Origin: Xenococcus sp. PCC 7305
GTDB lineage: Bacteria > Cyanobacteriota > Cyanobacteriia > Cyanobacteriales > Xenococcaceae
Length of the DNA stretch: 44,592 bases
Reading direction: 5' to 3'
NCBI RefSeq assembly: GCF_000332055.1
Contig: NZ_ALVZ01000186.1
Location: forward strand, 1-44,592
Positions 24,012 through 33,128 of the stretch are shown here, in pieces. The translations under genes and the position numbers were made by a program. Position 1 is the first letter of the stretch. The number at the start of each line of letters is the position of its first letter. The notes beneath the pieces were generated by a model. The model saw nothing but the letters and a program-made list of their open reading frames with translations. It was not told the DNA's origin and did no database searches.

Positions 24012-26030
24012 ATGAATTTCGAGATTTTGAATAAAAGGATAATTCATTTTCCCGGTACATTAAACGAAGTAAAAGCAGCTTTATCTACTCCTGCATTTAC
24101 TCGTTTATGTACCCTGATTATCCTCTTACTTTGGGCAATTATCACCTACAATCAAGTTCAAAAACCGCTACCCTTACCTCGACAAATCCCCTCACCAGCA
24201 GATCATTATCTTCTCATTGCTCTATTATCTGGAGCTTTCTATCTGTTTTTCGCTCTTTGGAAATTTTATAAATACACCTGTTATTATGGCTGGGAAACCA
24301 GATGGCACTATTGGGGCGGATTGGGAATCTATCTAATTCTCTTAAAACTCTGCTTCGTCAAAATTCATTTCCTCGCTGGTGGTCTTCTCTATGTGTTAAC
24401 AGTTGGCTCAATTCCTCACTGGATCGTCAATCTCCATAAAGAAGTCTATGCCCTCAGCGGCGTACAAACGACAGTTCAATTTGTTCGCTCTCTTTATACA
24501 AGACTCAGAGCAGATGGAGAAACAGGGGTGCTGTTTGGAGGCGTATATCTGCCTCTAAGTGCACTGTGCACCTATATGCTAGTCATTGGCTCAGTAGGAG
24601 CAGGCAAAACCATTACCCTTAGATTAGCCCTGCAAGATCTCATACCACTTATTAGTCCAGGTTCCAATCTGCGCTGTATCATCTATGACCCCAAATTAGA
24701 ATTTTACGGTCTGATCTACGGCATGGGAGTTAGCTCCCCCGTATATATCTTGTTTCTTTTCGACGCTAGAGCCCATGCCTGGGACATCGCTGTCGATACG
24801 ACTTCGCCTGCTGACATTATCTCCTTAATGTACACTTTGTTTCCCAAACAAACAGGGCATCAAAATGTTCAGGATTTCTTTGTTCAAGCAGCTCGCAACG
24901 TTTTAGGCGGCATCGTCGAGATCTTTAATGACTTAGCCCCAGGTCAATGGACATGGCGCGACTTATATTGGGCGATTACAGATCGCAAACTAGTTATTGC
25001 CCTTTTAAAAAGCTCTCCTCAAACCTGCCATCTAGTGGAATATTTTGCCTATGAAAAACTCGCAGCCAGCGTCATGACGACGATTTACTCTCAGTTTCAA
25101 CCATTTCGCACGATCTTTGCCCTCTCCGATTACCATTATCGCCAAGGACGTAAATTCAGTGCTAAAAACGACTGGAATGAAAGTGAATCTGTCGTGATTC
25201 TCGGCAAAAATGAAGAATATCGCGATATTGTAACCCCCTTTAACCAACTCTTTCTTCGTAAAGCAGCCATGCTCGCTCTTGATTCGGCGAGTGAGAATAG
25301 CCAAACAGCTCGTTATATATTTGTTATCGATGAAGCAACCAGTCTTAAACAATTGGAGTTTTTAGACTCTTTGATTCAAGAAGGGCGTAGTCATGGTGTG
25401 GTGCTGTTATTTGCCTTTCAAAGTGTGGAAACGATGAAACATTATTACGGTGAAGCTATGGCAAACGCTTTGTTGGGGCAGTTTCGCTATAAAGCAATCT
25501 TAAAACTATCAGATCCTGTTAGCGCTTATTGGGCAGCCCAAATCATTGGTCAAATGACAATCTATCACAAAGGAGCAGATAATAGCTATCAATCAATTCC
25601 CACGGCTACAGAATTTCAATTCATCAAGCCAGTAGATCGCAAACTTTCACAAGGTTTAACAGGTTATTACTGTACACAATTCCACACCCATCAACATTAC
25701 TATCGCTCGCGGGTCCTTAAAAGTAAACTTCAAGAGCCAGCTCCAGAAATCGATAACTTTATTCCCATCGCTGATAGTCAGGCTCAAATACTACAACCTT
25801 GGAATCATCAAGATTTACAGAGATTGAAGATTGCAAATATTGTTCAATCTTTGAACGAACAATCAACTCAAGATTTGGCTGCTACCGCCCAAGAAGTTAC
25901 AGCAGAAGTAATACCAGCACCTGAAGAATTATCTCCAGAGCTGCAATCAAAGCTTAAAGAACTCAATCAGTTTGTCGCGAATTTGCGCCAGGAAGCAAAT
26001 CCAGATCAGCAAAATCCTCTCGTTGCTTGA
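24012..26030 (+). CDS. VirD4/TraD-like type IV coupling protein
   Basis: 672 residues. Four N-terminal membrane segments (about 30-50, 65-85, 100-125 and 128-145) anchor a cytoplasmic ATPase with Walker A VIGSVGAGKTITLRLA (about 192) and Walker B RYIFVIDEATS (about 437). EGRSHGVVLLFAFQSV and the KLSDPVSAYWAAQ region match the TraD/TraG family. Such proteins pass the relaxase-DNA complex to a secretion channel. The C-terminal 90 residues are Gln/Glu-rich. No VirB channel genes are present in the window. The next gene's alternative TTG start overlaps its stop. Confidence 0.85.
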   Translation: MNFEILNKRIIHFPGTLNEVKAALSTPAFTRLCTLIILLLWAIITYNQVQKPLPLPRQIPSPADHYLLIALLSGAFYLFFALWKFYKYTCYYGWETRWHYWGGLGIYLILLKLCFVKIHFLAGGLLYVLTVGSIPHWIVNLHKEVYALSGVQTTVQFVRSLYTRLRADGETGVLFGGVYLPLSALCTYMLVIGSVGAGKTITLRLALQDLIPLISPGSNLRCIIYDPKLEFYGLIYGMGVSSPVYILFLFDARAHAWDIAVDTTSPADIISLMYTLFPKQTGHQNVQDFFVQAARNVLGGIVEIFNDLAPGQWTWRDLYWAITDRKLVIALLKSSPQTCHLVEYFAYEKLAASVMTTIYSQFQPFRTIFALSDYHYRQGRKFSAKNDWNESESVVILGKNEEYRDIVTPFNQLFLRKAAMLALDSASENSQTARYIFVIDEATSLKQLEFLDSLIQEGRSHGVVLLFAFQSVETMKHYYGEAMANALLGQFRYKAILKLSDPVSAYWAAQIIGQMTIYHKGADNSYQSIPTATEFQFIKPVDRKLSQGLTGYYCTQFHTHQHYYRSRVLKSKLQEPAPEIDNFIPIADSQAQILQPWNHQDLQRLKIANIVQSLNEQSTQDLAATAQEVTAEVIPAPEELSPELQSKLKELNQFVANLRQEANPDQQNPLVA

Positions 26031-26041
26031 ACCTAAAAACC

Positions 26042-26806
26042 ATGAAAAACAAAAAACTTGCTTCAGCTCTCCATTTCTTTGGCGGAGAAAAAGGTGGGGT
26101 TGGTAAATCAGTAGTATGTAAAACTGTTATTCAACTCTATTTAGACCGCCAAATTCCTGTTGTACTTTACGATACAGATCGTAGCAATCCCGATGTCATT
26201 CGCTGTTATCGCTCAGAAGTCACTTCTAAAGTAGCTGTTCTCAGTGAAGGAGAGCGCTATGAAGATTCAGCCAATGAAATCTATAATACGGCAATATTAA
26301 ATCGAGTTATTGTTAATTTACCCGCTCAAGTACTCAATCCTTTAAAAAACTGGATCTTAGATAATGAATTATTTGAGGTTGCTGCTGAAGATGGGGTGCA
26401 GCTCTATCACTGGTTTACTTCCGATGGCGGTTATGACTCCCTGCATCTAGCAAAAAACTGTTTAAAAACATTCCAAAGTCAGATGCCGATGATTTTTATT
26501 CGTAACCACGGCAAAACTGATGATTGGAGTGGCTTTGAGGATGATAGCGAACTTTTAGAATTACTACAGCAGTATCAAGTTCCTGTGATTGACTTTCCGA
26601 AACTCCCAGGTGCAGCCGCCAAAAATAGAATGGATCGTGATAGTTTAACCTTCGGTCAAGTTAGACAGAACCCCGATTTTTCCTCCATTGATAAACAGCG
26701 AGTTCGTAAGTTTTTAAGAGAAGCTTACTTTGCTTTTGATAGCCTGGGTTATTTTTCGGCTCCTCACTTAGCAGAACATTTAGGAGGTAAGGTCATTGCA
26801 CAATAA
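26042..26806 (+). CDS. ParA-like deviant Walker ATPase of the mobilisation operon
   Basis: 254 residues from ATG 26042 (a TTG at 26027 overlaps the previous stop and is an alternative). A deviant Walker A motif GGEKGGVGKSVVCKT begins near residue 14. Next come VVLYDTDRSNPDV (switch I) and VIVNLPAQ (Walker B-like). It differs from the partition ParA at 36347 in having no ParB partner beside it. ATPases of this class position transfer complexes or help coupling proteins in several mobile elements; role inferred from context. Confidence 0.75.
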   Translation: MKNKKLASALHFFGGEKGGVGKSVVCKTVIQLYLDRQIPVVLYDTDRSNPDVIRCYRSEVTSKVAVLSEGERYEDSANEIYNTAILNRVIVNLPAQVLNPLKNWILDNELFEVAAEDGVQLYHWFTSDGGYDSLHLAKNCLKTFQSQMPMIFIRNHGKTDDWSGFEDDSELLELLQQYQVPVIDFPKLPGAAAKNRMDRDSLTFGQVRQNPDFSSIDKQRVRKFLREAYFAFDSLGYFSAPHLAEHLGGKVIAQ

Positions 26807-27518
26807 CGGTCAACAATCGCTTCTTGATACGATTTTAGAAGGGAAATCAGATCAGATGAAAGCGCGGGTACTAGAAATTGTCATTAAATATGGAATTAAC
26901 CAGGATGACGAAGCATTTTTTTTAATCTTCGTCGCTCTGGGATATCTCCAGGTGTTATTAGAAACTAGCCCTGTAACCCTAGAACAAACCTTTGTAAGCT
27001 TTCACCATGACCTTAAACAATGGACAACAACCAATCTCAGGACACTGGAGACCTTCAGTCAAGCGACCAGCAGCTTCCAGCAGAATCAGATCCTCTCACA
27101 AGAGCTAACCACTATATTGACCAAATTGGTCGAAGCATCGCTAGAGCTGACCTCAAGAATCCAGAAATTAGAGGTCAACTCCGTACATTATCAGGACAAG
27201 TCGAACAACTTAGAACAGACGTTAACCAAGAACCTGAGCGATATTTCGGCAAAACTCAAAGCCGAATTGATCGCCATAATGAACGCTCAAAAACCGAAAA
27301 AAGCCAACCCGATTATGATCTGGGGCTCTAGAATTTCTTTGGTCGTGATTATGCTCTTGAGCGTTAATCTTTATTGGCAGATTTCCCAACTTAAATCAGC
27401 GGTAAAAACCACAGAGCAAAATAGTTCCTGGGTTCTGGAAAAGAGTAATCGCTGGGATTGTCGGGTTTTCAAACTGAAAAATCCCCAGAGTCCTGAATGT
27501 CAGGGAATTCAAAACTAA
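26796..27518 (+). CDS. Coiled-coil, single-pass membrane protein (DUF6753-like)
   Basis: 240 residues. Translation from TTG at 26796 is supported by AGGAGG 8 nt upstream. The start overlaps the previous gene by 11 nt. N-terminal part: SLLDTILEGKSDQMKARVLE and FFLIFVALGYLQVLLETSP, the pattern I recall for cyanobacterial DUF6753 proteins. A long coiled coil (about 75-170) leads to a membrane segment (MIWGSRISLVVIMLLSVNLY, about 183-202) and a short tail with two Cys (WDCRVF...SPECQG). Probably a membrane-bound partner of the coupling protein. A 103-codon open frame lies within it in another phase. Confidence 0.65.
   Translation: MHNNGQQSLLDTILEGKSDQMKARVLEIVIKYGINQDDEAFFLIFVALGYLQVLLETSPVTLEQTFVSFHHDLKQWTTTNLRTLETFSQATSSFQQNQILSQELTTILTKLVEASLELTSRIQKLEVNSVHYQDKSNNLEQTLTKNLSDISAKLKAELIAIMNAQKPKKANPIMIWGSRISLVVIMLLSVNLYWQISQLKSAVKTTEQNSSWVLEKSNRWDCRVFKLKNPQSPECQGIQN
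27020..27331 (+). other. Nested open frame (103 codons) inside the DUF6753-like gene
   Basis: A second plus-strand frame reads MDNNQSQDTGDLQSSDQQ, then RANHYIDQIGRSIARADLKN, RTLSGQVEQLRTDVN and so on. It has no strange runs and reads like a polar helical protein. No ribosome site precedes its ATG and the host frame is well supported. It could be a true overlapping gene or simply a frame kept open by the coiled coil's codons. Confidence 0.3.
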
Positions 27519-27546
27519 AAAATAATAAGAGCTTATTTTATTGAAA

Positions 27547-27581
27547 TGTCATGATTAAGTCTATATGATTTAATCATGACA
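27547..27581. promoter_or_regulatory. Operator-like inverted repeat over a start codon
   Basis: TGTCATGATTAA (27547-27558) and its exact complement TTAATCATGACA (27570-27581) are separated by 11 bp that contain TATATGAT, a -10-like sequence. The ATG of the next gene lies inside the right arm. Binding would block initiation of that gene, so self-repression is likely. Confidence 0.6.
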
Positions 27582-28256
27582 CCAAAAGCTTTGGCAGAAA
27601 TTATTGACGATATGTCTCTTTGGAGTGAAGATTGGTCTCAACTTCTCTCGCCAAAGCCACCAAAAGGAACTGTTTCTAGATGGTTGTCAAAAGAGTCAGT
27701 AATTCCCCGCCATTACATCAAACAAATCATTAAGCTCAATACTCTGTTTCAAAAGGAGCTTCAGAAATTTTTGGCAGAAATTCCGCTAATTGGAATTGAG
27801 AAACTGTATTATGTAAGATATTACGATAATCAGGAATTCTGGGAGTTTTCCCCTTCCCTACACAACTGTTTTCTAGGATGTGCCGATTTTTATAACGGCT
27901 TTCTCAATGCCATCACGAAAAAACTCCAACAACAGAATATTTCCGTGTTCACGGTAGATTTTAAGAGAGGAAAATATGTCTCTTGGCTAAAATCAAACAA
28001 GTTTACTCATAATCAAGCTAGGTTAAATGAATGGGCTAAATTTTCCTATCAGCCCCCAATGCGATTAGATAAGTTACCAGAAGATATGCGAGCCAGGGCA
28101 GAGGAAATAACAGCTCAACATTCCACTTCAGCGACCGATCATCACTTCGATATCGAAGACATGGAAGAAACGGTCTTAGAAAGACTAAAGGCCATAATCC
28201 TTAGAGCTAAATTAAAGCATTTAGCTGAAAAGAGAGAGTTAGCAGAAACGCCCTAA
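27576..28256 (+). CDS. Hypothetical protein, possible HTH regulator (226 aa)
   Basis: The N-terminal 50 residues resemble a helix-turn-helix (ALAEIIDDMSLWSED, then GTVSRWLSKESVIPRHYI), and the gene starts inside a 12-bp inverted repeat, which points to an autoregulator. The C-terminal part (about 65-226) is unrecognised and basic, with aromatic residues (YYVRYYDNQEFWEFSP). It ends tail to tail with the relaxase gene; their stops overlap by 4 bp. A role controlling transfer gene expression is inferred. Confidence 0.55.
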   Translation: MTPKALAEIIDDMSLWSEDWSQLLSPKPPKGTVSRWLSKESVIPRHYIKQIIKLNTLFQKELQKFLAEIPLIGIEKLYYVRYYDNQEFWEFSPSLHNCFLGCADFYNGFLNAITKKLQQQNISVFTVDFKRGKYVSWLKSNKFTHNQARLNEWAKFSYQPPMRLDKLPEDMRARAEEITAQHSTSATDHHFDIEDMEETVLERLKAIILRAKLKHLAEKRELAETP

Positions 28257-31200
28257 TAGCCTAAATCATTATCTTGACTGGGGGCAGATTTAGAAGAATT
28301 GTCTATCGATTTATTATTGTTTTGTTCAGGAGATTCTTTGAATGTTGACTGTTCTTTTTGAGCGGCAGTTTTCACAGCAACACCAGCGGCTATGGATTTG
28401 GTCGATAATTCTAACCAATCCAATCTTCGACCCACTTCGGGGGCTAATTGTTTAGATTCCCTGATTTTATTAACTACTTCAGGATATTCAGATTTTTCCA
28501 TCGCTTTGACAGAAGAGAAAAGTTTGTCGTAAAAATAGCCCTTGGCTTCTTCCTTGCTTAAATTTGCTGTTTGGGGACTAGCCTGTTCAATAGCTTCTCG
28601 GATTTCTGCTCTTTGATATCCAGCAGCTCTCATAGTAGAAGCAATACCTCGATCATTATTGATAGCTTTATCGATATTGGTCAAAGATTTAAACCCTTTT
28701 GCTTCCTGTTTTAATTCTTGGTTAACTCTGCGGCCTAATTCTGCTTGATATTCTTGTTTAGCAGTAAGTTTAACTTGAGGATTATTTTTGGCATAGTTTT
28801 CTACCTTTAAAGCTGATTCGATTCTAGCAACCCATTTATCATTGGAAGCTTCTTCTTTATATCCTGCACGACAAGCTTCTTTGTACATTTCTTCGGGATG
28901 ATTCTTCTGGAAGTGATTGGGTTGCCCAAAGATATAAGGACTGGCTTCTTTAATAACTTGTTCAAATTCTTCTTTGTCGATTTTTTGATTGTTCTGAGCG
29001 TAATCTTTGCCAATACTTCTAACGATATTTTGCTCTATTTCTTTATATTGAGGTGTTTTGTTATTATAGTCTGTGCGAAATTGTTGATTATATTCTTGAC
29101 GAAATTCTTTAGGAGTTAGTCCAAGCTTATCAACATAATTTTTTTCAACTTTTCCTAATCGATATTGATAGGTTTCTTTTAAAGTAAGATTTTTTTGTTC
29201 AGTGTTTTTGACTTGTTGATAAACTTGTGCTGCTTGCTCGAATCTAGAAATTCTCTGAACTTCTATTTTTTCTTGGATTGTTTCTCTTTGTTCTTCTAAC
29301 TTACGATTGTGTTGTTCTATTCTTTGTCTTTGTTGTACTTCATAACGTTCATGTTCTTTTGGTTTCATTAAACCATGTTCGTACTGAATATTTTTTCGTG
29401 CTTCTTGTTTTTCTTTATATGATTTTATTCCCTCTCTAATTGTGCTTTTAAGTTTACTATATTGACTTGATTTTGATGATTCTTTTTCATCTTCATCCAA
29501 ACATGTTGATTTGTTTGTTAGAGAAGTTTCTTTGGTTTTAGAAAATGATTTTTGTTCGGTTTTTTGAGGAATATTTGAAGGAATATCCGTAGTTTTTAAT
29601 CCTACTTGATTGATTGCCGATGATTGTTCTTTATTTTTAGGAACTAAGGTCTGTCCGCCTTTGAGAGGTTCTGGTTTTACCTGTTCTTTTACTGCATTTA
29701 TTTTCTCTTGTTTTTCTGGAATATCTTGTTTCTTTGGTTGTTGTTGAGATTTTAATTGCTGAAAGTTTTGCGCTCCTTTTTCAATGGGGTCCTTTGTTTT
29801 TTCAGATGCTTTGAAAACATCTTTGGTCACTTGTTCAAATTTTTTTGTGCTTTTTTCAGCTAACATCTTAGTTTCTTTTTTACTAGCTTCTTTCGCACTG
29901 CGTTCAGCTGCCTCTTTCTTGGTAGCTTCAACAGCTTGTTTTTTAGCCTGAGCTTGAGCTGTTTCTTTAGCTTTTTGTTCAGCTAGTTCCTTGGCTTCTT
30001 TTTTGGCTACGGATTTAGCAAGTTCTTTAGCAGCTTTAAGAGCTAAAGGTGCGTATCTAGCGATATACCACCACATTTTTGGCTTGAAGGTAACGTTACT
30101 ATTTCCCATAGTAGCGAAAGACTTACCTTGTGGGAGTTTATCAGGTTTTTCTAATTTCTTCTGGGCTTCTGGTTTTTGGTTTTTATAGCCCGCAACCTTA
30201 TGGTGAAATCGTTCCACTAGGCTACGCAGATAAGATTGTCTGCGACTGGCAACTTGATTGAGTAGATTGGGAGATGCTCTTAAAAGAGTACGACGAATCG
30301 CTTCTTTACTGTATCCACGCTGGGCTAGCTTTTCGGCTAAATATTTATCTCCACTGTGATAAAAGCTGACTCCTTTGGCTTTCATCTGTTGACCAAGCTC
30401 AGTCAGATAGGCGCGAATCGGTCGTCTTTGATTGGGGTCGGGTTTTTCAGCTTTAGTTGCCGCTATTTGAGCCAGATATAAGCGACGATCTCTTTCAGTG
30501 ATAGCAGCAGCTCCTGATACAGCCAGGATATTAGCTGTTCTTTGGTTGTAGGGTTCTAAGCTGGAGGGGAGTTTTTGTTGTGAGCCTCTGGTATTAGACG
30601 TTGAAGTCTGACCAAGAGGCTTACTTCGTTCCTGTTCTGATTGAGAGCGGTAATAGATTTGTTCAGGGGTTACTTTCCCTTCAGCAACTTCTTGTTCAAT
30701 TTGCTGAATTTTTTCTAGGTTTTTAATTTCTTGAGTAAGACGCTGATCTTGGGAGCGTAGTTCTTCTAGATTCTTAGCTGAAGGAATTTCTCTTCCTGTA
30801 ATATGGGTTTTAGCTTCTGTTACTGAGGGTAAATGGGAAAGAGATAAATCTGAAAAACGTTGTTTTATTTCTGTTTTTTTTACTCCTAAGCATCGGCCTA
30901 GTCCGTGAACATTACCTGTTCTATCTACAATTACATAGCTATGACGAACGCGACCACCCGTACCTGCTCTTTCTCCCCTAGCAAGCAAGTAATCCATCGA
31001 TAAAATAGCTGCCTCAAAGGCTTTACCGTTATCGGTTTGCTCATATGCTTGCCTGAGATCTGCTTTGACTTGATTGATCTCAATTCCAGTTCGTTTTTCC
31101 TGTTGTTGTTCTGGCCAAGTTTTCTCAGCCACGGGTCGTTTAACTTCTGTTGCTTTAGCCGATTCCATCCATTGGACAATCTGATTAAGACCCTCTTTTT

Positions 31201-31684
31201 CCAGCTGTTTGATGACAGCGGCATTGTGTTTACCAATAGTGATGTTATGGCCAAGATCATATTCTAATTTGCGGGCAATTTTTTCGTTACGCAGATAGTT
31301 ATGCCAGATGCTAATTTCGGTGCCATTTTCTCTGATGCGATTGTAAACTCGATGTTTGTGAGTTCGACCCTGTTTGGTATGGGTCACTTCAATAAAGGCT
31401 TGTTCGCCTAAGTTATATTCAGTTTCAAATTCTGACCAGCATTTTTGCCAGTCGTCTTCACTGATGATTTGGTCAGGGTTGAAACTAACATGGAATAGAT
31501 TTTTGCTTTTTCCCGTTCCAGCCGCGAGAGCATCCATAACCTGGAGGGATTTAGCGACGGAATTATTTTGCCAAACGGACAAGTAGCGACTGCTAGTGAA
31601 GCTGACTTGCTCATTGTCATCGGTATTGATTAAATGAGCGGCTAAACGTCGGGCTTCTCCTCTGGCTGAGGTTTTGATGATCAT
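28253..31684 (-). CDS. mobA: Conjugative relaxase (MobA/VirD2-type)
   Basis: 1143 residues. An N-terminal relaxase domain (about 1-180) begins MIIKTSARGEARRLAAHL; a Tyr in the SSRYLSV segment is a candidate nucleophile and the metal-binding motif is THKHRVYNRI (about 112-121). It nicks oriT and leads the strand out. Residues 300-1000 are extremely rich in Lys, Gln and Glu with long coiled coils and Ala/Lys helices (EAKELAEQKAKETAQAQAKK region). There is no obvious helicase or primase domain in the tail. It lies 28 bp after mobC on the same strand. Confidence 0.85.
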   Translation of the reverse strand: MIIKTSARGEARRLAAHLINTDDNEQVSFTSSRYLSVWQNNSVAKSLQVMDALAAGTGKSKNLFHVSFNPDQIISEDDWQKCWSEFETEYNLGEQAFIEVTHTKQGRTHKHRVYNRIRENGTEISIWHNYLRNEKIARKLEYDLGHNITIGKHNAAVIKQLEKEGLNQIVQWMESAKATEVKRPVAEKTWPEQQQEKRTGIEINQVKADLRQAYEQTDNGKAFEAAILSMDYLLARGERAGTGGRVRHSYVIVDRTGNVHGLGRCLGVKKTEIKQRFSDLSLSHLPSVTEAKTHITGREIPSAKNLEELRSQDQRLTQEIKNLEKIQQIEQEVAEGKVTPEQIYYRSQSEQERSKPLGQTSTSNTRGSQQKLPSSLEPYNQRTANILAVSGAAAITERDRRLYLAQIAATKAEKPDPNQRRPIRAYLTELGQQMKAKGVSFYHSGDKYLAEKLAQRGYSKEAIRRTLLRASPNLLNQVASRRQSYLRSLVERFHHKVAGYKNQKPEAQKKLEKPDKLPQGKSFATMGNSNVTFKPKMWWYIARYAPLALKAAKELAKSVAKKEAKELAEQKAKETAQAQAKKQAVEATKKEAAERSAKEASKKETKMLAEKSTKKFEQVTKDVFKASEKTKDPIEKGAQNFQQLKSQQQPKKQDIPEKQEKINAVKEQVKPEPLKGGQTLVPKNKEQSSAINQVGLKTTDIPSNIPQKTEQKSFSKTKETSLTNKSTCLDEDEKESSKSSQYSKLKSTIREGIKSYKEKQEARKNIQYEHGLMKPKEHERYEVQQRQRIEQHNRKLEEQRETIQEKIEVQRISRFEQAAQVYQQVKNTEQKNLTLKETYQYRLGKVEKNYVDKLGLTPKEFRQEYNQQFRTDYNNKTPQYKEIEQNIVRSIGKDYAQNNQKIDKEEFEQVIKEASPYIFGQPNHFQKNHPEEMYKEACRAGYKEEASNDKWVARIESALKVENYAKNNPQVKLTAKQEYQAELGRRVNQELKQEAKGFKSLTNIDKAINNDRGIASTMRAAGYQRAEIREAIEQASPQTANLSKEEAKGYFYDKLFSSVKAMEKSEYPEVVNKIRESKQLAPEVGRRLDWLELSTKSIAAGVAVKTAAQKEQSTFKESPEQNNNKSIDNSSKSAPSQDNDLGY

Positions 31685-31712
31685 TTTCTAAAGGAGTCAG
31701 AATTCTGTTTAC

Positions 31713-32090
31713 TCAATTATCATTAGCAGCACTTCTACCAAGAGCTTGAAGTACTTGTTCAATCGTAAAATTGAGAATTTCCATCTCAGCCTCAACTTCT
31801 TGTTTATAGGGAGGAAAACCCTGATTATGACGACGTGACAACTGATTAATGTTGTTGCCGATTTTATTCAGTTCGGCGAGGGTTTTACGTAAGAGTTCTA
31901 TTTCTACAGGAGGACGTTTAGCCTGTGGGGGAACGGGAGCATTGACCAGTATTTTACGAGCGTAATAGCCTGGGGTGATGCCCGCTCTTTCTGCATCTTC
32001 TTGGATCTGCTGTTTTTCTTGTTCTGTTACGCGAAAGCGAAACACTTCTTGTCGCTTCCTTTTTTCGCTGCCTGTACGTTTTTTGCTCAT
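31713..32090 (-). CDS. mobC: MobC-like relaxosome accessory protein
   Basis: 125 residues from ATG 32090 (MSKKRTGSEK); an upstream in-frame ATG at 32189 adds a hydrophobic, unlikely leader. A ribbon-helix-helix type N-terminus (FRFRVTEQEKQQIQEDAERA) is followed by GYYARKILVNAP and then ELNKIGNNINQLSRR, the signature of MobC/NikA-type proteins. It should bind oriT, help melt the nic region and recruit the relaxase encoded next door. Confidence 0.85.
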   Translation of the reverse strand: MSKKRTGSEKRKRQEVFRFRVTEQEKQQIQEDAERAGITPGYYARKILVNAPVPPQAKRPPVEIELLRKTLAELNKIGNNINQLSRRHNQGFPPYKQEVEAEMEILNFTIEQVLQALGRSAANDN

Positions 32091-32203
32091 CAGGTTTTTC
32101 CGTCTGATTGATACCGTAAATCGGTGATGCTTCTTCAGTTTAATAATTATCAAAGACCATTGGTTTAAAAGAGGAAAACTAACATTCACTGGGATTGTTT
32201 TTC

Positions 32204-32486
32204 CTCAGCTTTGACCGATGCGTCACAGGCTTGGGGAGCAAGATTCAAATTGATAGTGGAGGGAAAATTGGGGAGCAGCTGTTTTTGGGGGATGCAATGG
32301 GGGTTCGAACCCCCTTGCCAAGCCTGCGAGGTAGATAACACGGCACGTGGTAGCTCCGCGCAATGGCTTGCTCCTCTCTCACGCGATCCTATTATGCTGC
32401 CTTATTGTCGGGGTGGGCAGTTCGTTCCTTTGGGGAATTTTATTGAGCGCAAACGCTCATCTACTAGCGTGAAGTCTCAGCTTTGA
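32204..32486. other. Candidate oriT (GC-rich, repeat-bounded, upstream of mobC)
   Basis: A GC-rich patch in AT-rich surroundings, bounded by an 11-bp direct repeat CTCAGCTTTGA (32204-32214 and 32476-32486). It contains a perfect palindrome GGGGGTTCGAACCCCC (32299-32314), a pair AGGCTTGG/CCAAGCCT (32227 and 32318) and a hairpin TGAGCG-CAAA-CGCTCA (32444-32459). Position beside mobC and mobA fits oriT, but I cannot identify a nic site. Confidence 0.45.
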
Positions 32487-32618
32487 TTGCCTATAATTAT
32501 CTCATCAATGAAGTTAATAAGGCGTAAACTTTTATGAATAATCGTCGATTGATACTAATCTCCAATCAAAAATCCAAATATGGCATCATGAAGAAGAACT
32601 CATAAGAGCCTCTAGATC

Positions 32619-33113
32619 ATGAAATCTTCAATTGAACGTAAATTGGATTCTCTACGGGATAAACAAAGTCAAATTCAACAGCAGATTAAGAAGCTGGAAA
32701 AAGAAAAATCCACCGAACTACGAAATATTCGCCACAAGAAATATCACATGATTGGTCAAGTAGTTTTAGAGACTATTGAGGCGGGACAAGCTGTATCTTT
32801 GCCCTCTTCTGAGGCGTTACTATCTCTGATGGATGAACGTCTTTATCGCAAAACAGATCGGGCTTTGTTTGGTTTGAAAAGTGAGGGTAAATCTGCTGCG
32901 AAAAAATCTGCTCAAACTGCTAAAAGTTCTCACGATTCCCAGAACTCAGCACCCCACCAGATTGAGACTCTAGTTGCATCGAATTTGGAAATTACGGCCA
33001 AAACAAAATCTAGTGAATCTAATAATCAAGCTTCTACAGTAGCTGTTAAATCTCCAACTCATCTGAGTTCTTCTCATTCTCAGGATGAGCTACTCAAGGA
33101 GTTTAATTTGTGA
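32619..33113 (+). CDS. Small coiled-coil protein, possible mobilisation accessory
   Basis: 164 residues. The N-terminal half is a basic coiled coil (LDSLRDKQSQIQQQIKKLEK) followed by HKKYHMIGQVVLETIEAG, an arrangement like the small TraC/TraD/MobD-type accessory proteins found beside relaxases. The C-terminal half is Ser/Ala/Lys-rich and probably disordered. It is divergent from mobC across the candidate oriT. The family match is weak. Confidence 0.5.
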   Translation: MKSSIERKLDSLRDKQSQIQQQIKKLEKEKSTELRNIRHKKYHMIGQVVLETIEAGQAVSLPSSEALLSLMDERLYRKTDRALFGLKSEGKSAAKKSAQTAKSSHDSQNSAPHQIETLVASNLEITAKTKSSESNNQASTVAVKSPTHLSSSHSQDELLKEFNL

Positions 33114-33128
33114 TTTAGGAGAAAATTT

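Noticed and set aside
32290-32325. T-arm-like GGGGGTTCGAACCCCC suggesting a tRNA gene
   Set aside because: The 16-bp palindrome has a six-base loop, and I could not build D or anticodon arms around it on either strand.
32211-32486. 91-codon frame across the candidate oriT
   Set aside because: Composition and dyads look noncoding, the protein resembles nothing, and it ends in the direct repeat that bounds the segment.
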